A DNA stretch of 64,000 nucleotides from Scatophagus argus (lineage: Eukaryota; Chordata; Actinopteri; Scatophagidae), in the NCBI RefSeq assembly GCF_020382885.2, contig NC_058513.1, forward strand, positions 3,115,408 to 3,179,407. Reading direction: 5' to 3'. The position numbers were made by a program, and so were the translations under genes. Numbering within the stretch: position 1 is the first letter of the stretch; every line of letters starts with the position of its first letter. Below the pieces are notes generated by a model. That model was not told where the DNA came from and ran no database searches. It saw only the letters and a program-made list of their open reading frames with translations. Positions 13,189 to 26,283 of the stretch are shown here, one piece after another.

Positions 13189-16100
13189 CGTTTGTGTGCA
13201 CCCTATATTACTACACTGTGTGTACTCTGACCAACACTGCCACCTCCCTGAGGAAAATGCAACTGATAATGGCAACAACTGAGGTCTGATCCTGGTCTCT
13301 AGTCTGGAAAACTTTGACGTACACAATCGTCTCTGAAAGCAACCCTTCACCCCGTTGTGAATGCACAAACTGCTGGCCAGGCTGGCTTCGGTCCTTACTT
13401 GCAGTTTGCCTGCGAGCTGTAATTGCGTACCAGAAATGGCAGGGTAAATGATGCTTTTCCTCTGAGTTGTTTAGAGCAGATCGGCAGGGTGGGAAATGAC
13501 CCCCTGTGCTCCGGGGAACATGAGAGGGTGGATGGCTGTGTTTAAAAAGCAGCACAAGGTTTTTTTTTTTGTTTTGTTTTTTTTTTTTAACCAAAGTGGC
13601 TCAGATTCTGTGCTGCTCTAAACCGTGTGATTAATACGGCACAAATGTAGAGATTCTCTCTTGACTGCCATGAAGGTCGTCTTCCTACAGGTCTGCTTGA
13701 TGTTCGAGTTAGAGGGATTAATGTGGGGTGATATGAGGTACAACCAACATGACAGGTTGAGTGAATTTATGAGTGCTTGAGTGAAATATTAAGCGTAAGA
13801 CAAGTAAAACTGCCCGTAATTCTCTCAGTGATAACCACCGATGACAGGGGGAGTCTTAGACGATCAGACAGTCTAAGATTTAGCGTTTTCTTTAAGCTGC
13901 AGCAGCTTGAGTTACATTCTGCGCCCCATGAAAAGCAACAGTTTTTGCTTCTTTTGCGGCATGCTTGGAAATATGTTATCGAATCCATGGGAACTGCTGC
14001 TGCATGGTTGAAGCTAAAAGGAAAGATAAAGATCTCATTTAAGTGCTCCCTGCAGACTGTCGAATGTTTTCTGTGCCTGTATGTTGCTGACTTGCTCTCA
14101 CGGTGATTTGATTAACAGCTCAAAGGCCTGTGGCCACGCTCTCAAGCTTTGATGCCATTACATAACAGTATGAAAGAAGCGTCAAACATATGACGGAGGC
14201 GTCAAAAGTTACTTCACATTGGCTTACAGTGTTACAAGTTGTCAAGCCCATGTCAGATACCAAATCGTACATCTTTTTCAGAACTTATTGAACATAATGA
14301 TGCTGGATGTTTTTTTTGACCCGAGTCACTGAGAAAATCCGGCAACTTAATGGAAAAATAATAATAAAAAAATATATTATTATTATTATTGTGTGTATAT
14401 GTTTGTGTGTGCGTCAACCAACATTCTACCTTTTGTTGTCTAAGTATTGTTAGTTTAGCTGTCAACAATCAAAATTTGAACACAGTATGGTGCAAAATTG
14501 ACACGAAAATAAAATACATGATGATCTGTGAGGCCTTCGTAAAATTAGATTAATAATTGGAATAAATGACGCTTGGTAGAATTTGTTTGAACTTTTTTTT
14601 TTTAACAGTCTGTCAGATATTGATTTTGTGCTTATAAGATTAATTGAACCTTTAATAAATGTTACTCCAGTGATCCTGGCAGGTTCTGTATCTATTATTA
14701 TTTCTGATAAAACTGACAATAAGTAATAGTGTGAGAGACAAAACCTAGACACCCTTCACTGACAATGAATGGCACTTTGGCAACTGATAAAAAAGCACTT
14801 ACCTGTGGAATGGGTTGGCTTGTGCGCTCGCGTGAGTTTTCTTTTCGGCATCACCCTACTATCCCATTGTTGACTATAAGTCACTGTCAATGGAGCCGCT
14901 CCAGAAACTGTATCTTAATGGTGGACTGTTGGCTCCGCTGCATCTGGCTCTGGCTCACGTTCACAAATCTGCCTTTAACTGTCCAAGTCCATCGGGGTAA
15001 AATATGCTGTTTTAAGGTAGATTTTCACTTTATGCAGAGGTATTAGCCTAAAATAAACCTAATACTTCATTTAAGGATACCTGTTTATTAGAAGTTATAC
15101 AGTCGTGGTCATACATCTGTCGCAAACACATTCCTGCAAGTGCTGAGGGAAAGTTCAGGAGAATTCATGTACTAAGTGCAACCAGTCTCTTTAGCTAAGA
15201 TGTTGGCGTTTAAGTGTAAAAGTGTGGTGTTATTATTATTGTGAATGTGTGAGGCACCGGGGGACAATAACTCAGAGTATCACTGCACTGGCTTGTGTAA
15301 TTATCACCACTTCACCAGTGCATGCCAGGCCAAATGACAATTTATTTACGCCATAAATCTGAAAACGTGTAAATGTGGCTGTGGATTTGTATGTCCTTTG
15401 TTGTCAAGAAAGCCCAAGTTAAAACAAATGTCTTAATTTTCAAAGTCAGAAGTGAGAGAGGCCGAGTATCGTATGGTTCAGTGGTCTGTGATTACACAAC
15501 CTGGCTCGGGTCCTCTTTCTATAACATATACTCTCTGCAATCAGGGCAGACAACCCTCTGGTCTCAGGGAAGCTTTTTAAGAGCAGCTTCTATGACAGCT
15601 GCTGTGCTGTTTCACACAGAATCATTGATAGCCTCTCAGTGGACAGAGCAGCAGAACAGGCCCTCGAGTTAAAATCAAAGAAACTCTGCAGAATTACCTA
15701 ACAGTGACAGTTACATCGGATTTGTCACCTTGCCTTTTCTATGAAAGGAAAGAAAAAAAAAACATGTTGTATGCTTAAAAAAATATATATATATAAGGCT
15801 GTTATCGGTTGTTTTCAGAGCCGTTCCCTGAGCTAAACTCAAAACCACGGACAGGTACACTCCCTCCTCTTACCACCTTGCCTGTATGAAAATAAGTTGA
15901 TAGGAACAACACCAGGTCTGTAACGTGAAGGGTTGGGAGTTAGGCTAAATGTTTTAGTCTGACACATAATGTGCTAATGTCAGCTACATTCCATTTGTCA
16001 CCTTGCTTATTCTTTTGCAGAAGAGACAAACCCTGCCTGTACATGAGTGGATCCTTATTATTGTAGGGGATGACAAGAAACTTCCCTTGTCAGAGGTTGT

Positions 16101-19100
16101 ATCAGTTATGTGTTTTTGTCAGCTTTCAGTCAGTAACTAATGGCTGCGTTTGCTCTCTGTGATGTTGCGAACAGCAGGTCACGACCCCCTCATTGTAAAC
16201 TAAAGCAGATGTCAGATGAAGGCAGGGGCCTGGTGTTACATAATGGAGGTGCTCTCCAAAGAGTGTGCCATGATGTTGCACCCGAGCTCACGGATAATTA
16301 AGTCAGACTGTTGGGTTTGACTTGGCTGAGGGGTTTGAGGAACTTCATAAAATTGCTTAGATGTAGCCAAATCTGCACATATATGAACCTCCTGATGAAG
16401 ATAATTAACAATAAGGAATGCAAACGGAAAGTGAAAGGAGGAACTTTTCAAAACCGTGTGTGCCACATCCAGGGTCTCACTGAGGGGCCGTTAGATAACA
16501 GCGAGGAGGAAAAACACACACAGACAAAGAAAGAAAAAGAAAGCTAAAGGGCCACAGACACAAGCGGACCAACAGACACGGGGGAGGCTCTATGTTTATG
16601 ACCCTGCACTCCCACCTAGACCACTTTTGCACACACACACATACACACGCGGAGCACGCAGAAACGTGCGCACACGCTGCGGACCACACACTGCCTAGCA
16701 GATCTGTTTAAAAGCCAGGAGCTGTGTTTATCATTCCCTACATCCTGCTCACAGAAATATTTGTGAGCAAGCAGTGTTGTTTTTCTGTGTTTTCTGTATG
16801 CATATGCATGTATGTGTATATATACACATACATGCATATGCATACGTATTATACATATGCATGTGCGTCTGCTGAATCACCACAGACATCAGCAGCTTGT
16901 TCTATGTCTGCCTGTAGGTGAAGTAGAGTTATTTTAAATCCAACTACAGGTTAGAATAACACCATTTTAAGTGGGTTGATTTCTCAGTCTCTTCCTGCTT
17001 TTTGTCTGTCCCTTACCTGTCTTTCCACGTCTCTTTCTCACCTTTCCCCTTTTTACTCTTCCCCTCCATCTCTTCCCCTCCTCCTCCCTCCAACTTCAGT
17101 CCTACAGTTAAGACTTCAGCAGAGGAGGACACGAGAGCAGCTGGCAGACCAAGGCATCATGCCTCGTGAGTAACACCTTCCACCACTGGGCTGCCGCACA
17201 TGCAGGCACGCGTGCACGCGCGCACACACACGCACACACACTTCCACTTACATGTTTTTAGACTGTCTTGTGAAGACAGACAATGGGAAAGGGTGAGACA
17301 CACAATGAGGGAAAGGGTGAAACACCCAATGAACAAGCAAGGGAACAAATCAAGCAACATCATCTTACATAAAACATATTGTTTCACTTACCGATTGTGG
17401 TATGTGGCTACCATGTTACTTTAGATAATCCACAACATGCTGGAAACAGTTTTCACTGGAACCTTTACAGAAACAATGTAGTCCCTATAGAAACTGTTCA
17501 CACTACTTAGTGTAATAGTGCCACAAGCACATTCCCATCCCCCACCTTTATATTGTTGTGGAGGTTGAAGTGTCTGAGATAGATATCTTAAAATCTTGAC
17601 AAACAAAAGCAAAAATTATTTTCATCATAATGAAAATTAGATTCACATATTGAATAACCAAAGTTTACGAAGACAAGTTCCACCCAGGAGCTTTTAACAG
17701 TGTGCCCTTCGCAGTATGCGCTGAGGTTAGCCCAATAAACTGATGGGTGTGTGAGTCAGTCACACTATGGCGAGTGCAAGTGAAACGCCATAGCTAGAAA
17801 TCAGTTGTTTGCGAGTAATAGAACTTAGCTAGAGTTGGGGATAAGGCCAGGACTAGCGTTTACTAGCACTCTGCTGAAATGAGTGTCCACAACGTTTTAT
17901 GATGCTGCCTTCTTTTTGTACTCGTAAGTCATTTTTCGAGTTGTTTTCCCACTTCCGAAGCCAGAAGTGACAAATTGAGTGCCACCTGAACCGGGAATTC
18001 CATCTTGTCAACTGTACACTGAGTTTGTAAACCAAGATGGCTGCCCAGTGTCCAGTGTAGTAAGCCGTATACACAATACTGTCTTACTGCTCCCTATAGG
18101 CATGTGTCTATGGTCTTGTTAGGCGTGAAATATCACGTAATGTGTTGTTTATCTGCTGGTGCTGCTTGTAACCGGTCGATGTTGCTATCACAACAACGGC
18201 TGAATAACTTTACAAACAAGCAAATAGAAAGCACTCAGCTTGATTTTTAGCGGATGTGATGTCACTCCAAGTCCAGAGTTCCGGCTTACACGTACAAAGC
18301 GAATGCAGCATATGTATCACGCTAATAAAATGTGTCAATATCCGTACTTCTTCATGAGGAATATCCTTACATAGCTAAATGAAGTTTATTTATTCAAGGT
18401 TATAAAAAGCTAATGTAACTTACAGAAATAGTTTTATTATTCTTGTGATTAAAACATTAATTCTTGAGCTGTTCTGTAAATAGTTTGCCAATAAATAATA
18501 CCTACAGAACTGCTGATCCACTCATTAAAATAACAACTTACCTTCCCAGTCCAGGTTTAATTACCCCAAACCACTTATTTAATCTCCACCCATCCTGGGT
18601 ACAGACACAGATAATTTGGTTGGTTGAACAGATACATGTAATGGTGTACTCCCTCATACCTAACGTGTGTGGTTGTTGTTCTGTGCTGCACATTTGACAG
18701 AATCACCCAAATGGGTTTTTTTCCCACTGTGACAAACTTCAAGCATCGAATTGCTATGGACTATGAACTGAAATCACATCATTTAGCCGAGCTTTTTAAC
18801 CAACAACAGCTGCCTGCTGTGTACTGAAACAACACTCACATCATAAGAGTGAGCCAAAACAGTGCTATTGTGTAAAAACACAATGAGCTGAAAGATGCTA
18901 AAAACACTCTGTGGAGCTGAGAAGTCTTTTGTCATTTGTAATGCAGTAAGCTGTTAAATGAAAAGATGAAGAACAGATTTTTTTATCTAAATTAGTATAA
19001 TGAAAAGCCTAATATTGTGTGATGACAGGTTTGAGGAGCTATATTGATGTAAATGTTCAAACGTCCAAACCAGTGTGGGAAATATGAGAAGTTATTGCCT

Positions 19101-22100
19101 TTTTCAGTTTGCCCTTAAATTGTAGGTCCCCTTGGCTCAATCAATATTATTTTGAAAATCTTGGATGGCACTTGTGAGAAGCTTCGTTTCTCCAAGCTGC
19201 ACATGAATCGGATCGTTGATTCTGACATATTGTATTATACGTGAAAAGATATGACTGATTTGTTATTATCTGTTGCGGTTTTTGAAACGAAACATTAAAA
19301 TCTGATGCCAGCTGCTGCTTGTAAAAGAACAAAAGAAGAAGAGAAAGAAAGAACGATGGAGACGGAGAAGTAGCGTAGCTCAGGAACCAGCCTAAGATTT
19401 CACTGATGAACTCTAACCAGAAAGAGGCAACTAACCGGTAATATCAGCTGCTGTCAGCAGTAATTTTTTGGATTTGCAATAGTTGTAGTGGAAACCTGTA
19501 GCCTCTTGCCGGTTTGTATACAGTTTTTCTGACTGATTCACTTTCCTCACTGTAAAATACTGTAACCTGAGGTCGATTTCGAAACTCTGCCTTTGAACCA
19601 AAGATTAAAGCATTAAAAACCAGCAGAGAGTCAAGATGACAGATGCACTGAAGAGAAGCAGATCCAGACTCCAGAAAGAGATAAATCCACGGGTAGTGAC
19701 AGTGCAAAGGTGGACATAGAGGAAGCAGGTGGATATATGTGCCCTACAGGCAGAGAGACAGGCAGATAGTGCCTGCAGCCAGCGAGTAGGGCAGACAGGT
19801 CGGTGAGTGACCGCCAAGGAATGCTCTCCCGCTGGAAGAGGCCCTCGGCCTCAGAAGAATCGGCGACTGCTGGGCCAGATTTACAGAGACGTTACCTGTT
19901 TACAGCACAGCGCCTGCAGAACGCCACATCAAAGCGGAGGCACGCCCAAACACAGCAACACGGAGGCTGATCTGCCATTTGTAAGACGCAGGCTTCATGC
20001 TTTTAATGTCACGTAAGACATAGTGATGAGAACAAGTAGACCTGAGTGTACTGAACAAAGTCTTAAATCCTTACGCCTGCCATTAATGGCCTCTCGTGTT
20101 CTTTAGGTCATGGCAGAGCTGTTATGTTCGCAGCTATCGCGTTCGACTTCGGCTGCCAGCACACTACCTGCTACAAATGTCAAGCACGGACAAATATTTC
20201 TGTTTGCATTTACAACACTTGTGGAAATCAAAGTTTTAAATATTCATCAGAAACCAAAGTTTGTTTAGCATTAGACATTACACAGCAGACAACCACTTTT
20301 AAACTAAGATCTTATCAGTTTCTTATAATGCAACACTGCGTCGTCTTGGCAAACTTGGGAGCAGTGAGCGATGCCAGTGCAGCGTGTAGTGTTGTTTTTT
20401 TCCTTTGTTCCGGTTACTCGCCTCCAGGAACAACTGGGGGACTGGGACTGCGGGCCAGGGATTTGTTGAATGATATCTCTGGCACCGTTTGCCATTTCAC
20501 AGAGGCTCCAGCCTCCAGATAAACTGCTGGTAAGTGTGCGGGGGAACGGAATCCAGAGGCCCGGCGAGGCCCTATCAGTTTCTAGGAGTCTGTCACAGAT
20601 AAGGCAGCAAGGAGAACCGCAATTGGTCAGTGGCGCTGCAAGCACTTTTTTAAAAACGTAGTTTCAATTGGCTGTTTATCTCTTGATTGCAGGCGGTGGC
20701 GCAGATGGAAGAGGGTTTCAAAGATTCCTGTTTGTTAGTACACACTTTCTTCCACCCACACACTAAATGCCTTACAGCTCTCCAAAGTGTCTCCCAGCTC
20801 TTTATGTTAAAAAGAAGAGAGGGCGTCATAGCATCCTTCTCCTGGGTGCTGCTATACATGTGATCCTTCAGATGCTGGCTGGCTCTGCCTGTCTGTGTTA
20901 TTCCTGCTGGGGAGATGGACACGGCACAGGGTCTGTGTATATATTACCCAGGGAACATCTGGTGTTTATTAGCCTATTCAAGAGTCCGCCCCAGCCTCTC
21001 AGGCCTGACTGGCGTGTGGCCTGCATCGGAGCACACTGTCTGCCTGCTGGCCACAGGTCTGAATACACACACACATACAATCTAATATTTCCTCATAAAG
21101 ATAATAGGGCTGTAGCTGCAGGTTTACTGTGCTTTTTTTTCCTGCATGTGTTCGTGCACAAAAACTCTTTTAATCCTCCGTGGATGGAAACACAAAGGGA
21201 ATCATTCCTGCCTAAAACACCATACGTCTTACCTCTTAGTGTAGTGTTTACATTTGACAGATACAGTCATCAGGTATATGCATTGCAGTAGGTTTAAAGT
21301 GCGCCGTGTGTTTTAATACTGCTGCAGAATGTTTAAAAGTCTGTAAGCTAGCTTCAGACTCACCGGGTCATGTTACATTATGCCCTTGTGGGCCAGTGCA
21401 GCTACGGTGGAACATGTTTTTTAGGCAGTTTGGTTACACAGTTTAAACACTCTTAAAGCTCTCTGTGTCCCCGAGATGTCAAATCAGGTCTTAAATCAGG
21501 CCAGTCAGTGGCAGGTGAGGTGGGGGACTCTGTGGGCACTTGTAAACTGATGTTGATGTCATCCTGCCGGTGGATGCCACGTGCTTTACCCACTGTCATC
21601 CATCCTCAAAGGCCTGCCTTCCTGCCTATCACGCCTTCTTTTTTCTCTTTCTTTTTCATTTTTCCAACAAGATCTTTCCTTTGCCTGCTTTTGCATCATT
21701 CTTTCTACATGAACTTTTACCCACTTAAAGTGCTCTTTTTTTAATCTTTCTTTAATCTCCTCCTTGATCTCTCAGTCTTACAGCAATTTCAGATTGAACT
21801 CTTGTCTTTTTCTTTTTAACTCCATTTATACGTCCATAACATCCATCCGTCAGTTTTTTTAATCCAGGTACCCGGTTCTGAGCTTCAAAATGCATCAGTT
21901 TATTAATCATTTTTAGATCTGTTTATCCTTTTCCTTAGCCTTCATTTTCTTTCTTATTGCCCATCACAATATTCCTTCTGTACTTTCTTCCATCACTTGA
22001 TCATCCTTCAGGGACATGCGTCTGCTCTCCTTTCTGTCATCCTCCAAGTCACATAAAGGATTATACAACTTTCATTTAAATGAGTCATTAAGATAAATAT

Positions 22101-25100
22101 TTGCCCTATCTGGAGATTAAAAATGCTTAATTTTGCTCATTAATCTATCACTTAATGTTGATGTTTGAAGTATTAGATTTCAGCTCCATTTTTCATCAGA
22201 CAGTAATGCTCTACCTGAGTTGTCCGGCACAAAGCACAATATGATTCCTTTTCTTTTGGCACTGTGTCTTGTGTCAGCCCTCAGAAATATCTCAGTAAAA
22301 TTATATTTGACCAAATAAGTGCTGTTGCTCTTACTTGCTCTCAGATAATCAAACTGATGAGGTGTTCTCTCCTCACTGCCGGGTAATCAGGGCTGTGAGT
22401 GCTGTGGATAGACTGTAGGCCAAGCCAGGTTAGCTCTGGCCCTGATTATTTATACTGGATTTAACAGAGAGAGAGATTGTGAAAGGTTGAAAATCTCACC
22501 CGCTGCAGCCCTTAAATTACAGCCCCTTCATTTATTTTTCTACTGCTCAAAGTGTCTGGCTGTGCTGGGAGTGGAGCAGCTGGACAGGTATTAGATCGGA
22601 TCCAAAACAGAAATATTGATTATTGAAAGCTGGAGGAAGTAGAGTCCATGGGGGAATGGACAACTTAATACAGCAGGGTTTATTTAACAAAAACAACAAC
22701 AATGATCGTAATAATGACACTAATGATGATAATGATGAAATAGAAAAACTGAACTTTTTCTGATCAAAAGTACCGTTTTAGGATTTATCCAAACAAAGTA
22801 GATGATGACTGTCTGTGAAAACCATGAGTGACAGCAGTAAAGTACAACAAGTAAAAAAAAAAAAAAAGGCAGAAGAAAGCCAATAAAATAAACTAAAGAT
22901 GTTCTACTTTGGTTTTGATGCATCATCCACTCTGTGGTCTCACTCATCATCCCGCCCACAACACTATCCCATTGGTTACACGCCATGCGTAATAGCCTAT
23001 CAACACTGAATAATCTGAATTAAAGCAAAGTAACTAAAGTTAATTGATTACTCTTTATTCTAAATAAAGATTTTCATTGTTACTGCTGTTCCCAATAGCC
23101 TGCGTGATTACTGATGATCTGCTCTGACAAAAACAAATTTGTTCATCCCTTGAATACACATTATAATGTAACTGGTATAATTGTACTCAGATACAACCAT
23201 GAGCAAATGTGCTGTTAATTTTCATTAGTGCAGTATGTACAGACTTGTGTAAGCAGTGTTTCCGTGGTGTGTTGTTGACGGTGTGGTGCTGCTGTGTGTT
23301 ATGCAGACCCAGCCTCAGACGGCTCCTCTCTGGAGGCCCAGATGAGGCTAAAGCGAGCCCGGCTCGCCGAGGACCTGAATGAGAAGCTGGCTCTCAGGCC
23401 GGGGCCCCTGGAGTTGGTCCAAAAGAATATCATTCCTCTAGACTCTGCCGTCACAATGACAGGTATCAGCAGAGTGACACTGAGAGACATGTAGTCTCAC
23501 ACCCCTTTAACACCATCTCAGCACCCTTTGCATCTCAAGCTGCGTGACTCCACCTGTGTGTGTTTGGTGGTAGCATCAGTTTGTTTTAATGGAATGGAGA
23601 GCACGTTTACCTCCTGACCGTGTGTGTGTGTGTATATTAACAAACCACTGTTCAAGTCATATATTCAGCAGTACAAAGCACTCTGTTAGAGATTGTAATC
23701 TACTCAAACAAGCATGTAGTTTAATGACTACACTGCTGGACTTCAACACAGTCACATCATTTTGTCAAACAAGCAAGCAGAATGTTTATTGTAGATCTTT
23801 TATCAACGTGATGTTCCTCCACCACAAAAAGGTCTGGAACAACAGCAGGATGACATTAAGTTTATCCTGAGAACGACTGAAGATACTTCTGATATTTTAG
23901 CACCCAGCTGTGCCCCCAAATCCTGAACTTTCTTCCTTTGTAACTGATGTAATGAAACGCTTCACAGGACACGACTTCACGATACCACAGAGTGTAGACT
24001 TTGTTACAAACTAAAACCTAAGCTTTCATTGTGACTTTGTTCCAAGTCAGTCTTCATGGATGGTTTCTATTTTGTACACATTGGCTTTATTTGTTGCAGT
24101 CCATTAATAAGAACAACTTCAGTGTTACCAGGTTGTCCTTTGAAGCGTTTGGACCCCTTTACTGTTTACTTAGCGTAAAACCCATTTATTAACAACTTGT
24201 ACTGCATTCTGTCATGTGGTGTCAGAATAATCAGAATAATTCCGACTAGTAAAATTCATGTGCCTCAAATCAGAGCAGCAAGTCGGAAACTCAGTGAAAA
24301 CTTTTGTACGCGAGTTACCAACTTTGATGTCATATACGCAGAAACAAAAATAAATGTTGGGTTGACTGGTTAGAAACCTACCTGAAGCTTGTAACACAGT
24401 GGTTGTAATGTTTAGTTGCTGTCCATGTCAAGTGACTGTGGATTTGTTAGAAAAGTTTGGTTTTTTTTTGGCATAACTGACAACATGTGAGATAAAGCAG
24501 TATTTTAGTGGTTTTATGGAATGTACTGGTGCAACTACAAGTCTGGGACAAAATCATTTTGAAGCTTCAAATTCAAATTATTAGCACTGCTGTTGTAACA
24601 CTACTGTTTAAATGCTTTGAGCAATCAAATATAACACATTTTCTTTGAAGGGTCCATGTTGTTTCAACATCATGACTATAAAGCTCATTGAAGTCAGAAG
24701 ACAGTCTTCCCAATAACCTCTGACCCAAGGATTATTTGTTAATGGATACCAACATTTCCAACTGCTCATTAATGGTGTATAATTGATCTATAAAGCTTTA
24801 GTAAATGGTTTATTAACCATGAATTCACTTTATAAAGGGTGACTAATTAGATAAAGAAGTGCCGATGCAAATAAAACTTTCACTCAGTAGACAAAGCGCT
24901 GATAACTTTTCTCTCCCCACATTTACATTCTCCTGGACTCTTTCATGTTGTCTCCTTCTCAATGTGAGTCACATTTCTTAGCAGGAGAATGTATTTATTT
25001 GTATTTCTCTCTCAGAGAATGTTATTTACATGTTTTAAGAACATTGTGCTTATTCCAGAAAATCCCTCTAACCCAGGGTGGATCTCCAAAACTGTTGTTG

Positions 25101-26250
25101 TTGTGGTCCTGAAAAGGCAGAATTTGTTTAAGAAGAGATTGCTTTGGCAGCTGCAGATGTATATTGTGGACTTAAGTGTATGGAGACCATTCATGAGACC
25201 TCCACCTCTTCCAGTGTTTGATTTAACGAAATGCACAACACACATGCTTAGACAGTGCATTGATTTAGCGCTGTGCAAAGGATCAAGCCTGAGCTGTCCA
25301 ACTGCGGCGCTGAGCCCTCGCACTGTTTGTCTTCTAATGCTCAACATGTTACTCACTCTCTCTATATCATTCTTGGCAGTGGAACTAGTGTTTTTTAGAC
25401 TCTGGCGTTTTAGCGGTTTTATGTTTGCCCCCTTGAGCTCCCAGTAAACATGTTGCGTAAAGGAGACGGCGAGCTGCCGTCAGCTGGTTTACACTACCTC
25501 TGAGGGAGGAAGGCAGCACCGTTTATTGAGATGAACGGCAGCTGTATTTGGGTCCAACCTTTTTTCTTTCGAAGTGGCGATGTGTAGTTGGGTTCGCGTG
25601 CATCCTTGTGTGTATGCGTGGGCGTACCTGTGTGAATGTTTGTGCCTAGCCTCCTCCCTTCTGCTTTGTATAGCTCCAGCCAGCCACCTACAAAGCTCTG
25701 TGACAGGACCAGGCTGTTGCCTTCCCCTCGCCGGCAGCATTAACCCCTCACCTTAAAGCTCTATATCCCCTCGCACAACACTCCCAACGATCGTTTCAAC
25801 CTTTGCACTGCAATGTCGGAAACTATGTGACCTGCCATAACCAGCCACTTGGAAAGCGGAAGTGTACGCGGCTCGCAGATTTCCTGCAATTCTGCTATGA
25901 CAATCTAATAGTGACATCAAATTAACTTAAAGACCTATGGAAGCAGCAAGTACTAGACAAGATGTAGCCTGGAGAAAATGCGCTAGGACATATACATATT
26001 CACAGATGACCCAATCAGAGCATGTTGGGGTGTGTGTGTGTGTGTCTGAGGAGAGTAAAGGAGTTAAACATGAACAGGTGGGAGGAAATGGCATTTAGGA
26101 CATTGCTGTGCACTAAGCTGTGTGTGTGTGTGTGTGTGTTTTGCGAGGTCACTGAGTTGCACAGAATGGCTCTGGTGCTGTGATTGAAACCAGGGTCTGT
26201 TCCTGCCTGTCACATGTTTGGATACAAAGAGAGAATCTTGTACCTCTGTG

Positions 26251-26283
<33 letters not shown>

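Larger units (their letters stand above)
12328..17099 (+). other. myocd: myocd intron 1
   Basis: 4.8 kb. Contains a (TG)n microsatellite, AT-rich runs near 14.35 and 15.79 kb and the 50-bp palindrome near its 3' end. No other exon was recognised. Confidence 0.7.

Noticed and set aside
16616..16921. Met/His/Tyr-rich frames around 16.7 kb
   Set aside because: They are translations of the alternating TATG/CATA palindrome and CA repeats.
19647..19720. ALKRSRSRLQKE-like frame considered as the missing RPEL2 exon
   Set aside because: It lacks the RP.EL core and the LVxMHIL end, and reaches a stop without a suitable donor.
20124..20522. Open frame of 132 codons in a myocd intron
   Set aside because: No family resemblance and no splice-site context that fits myocd phase.
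20514..20533. Small segment between CACAG and GTAAGTG considered as a myocd microexon
   Set aside because: In the required phase it contains TAA, so it would truncate the protein.
24989..25447. Open frame of 152 codons in a myocd intron
   Set aside because: Composition is hydrophobic and irregular, no known domain is visible, and the reverse strand is also open, so it looks like chance.
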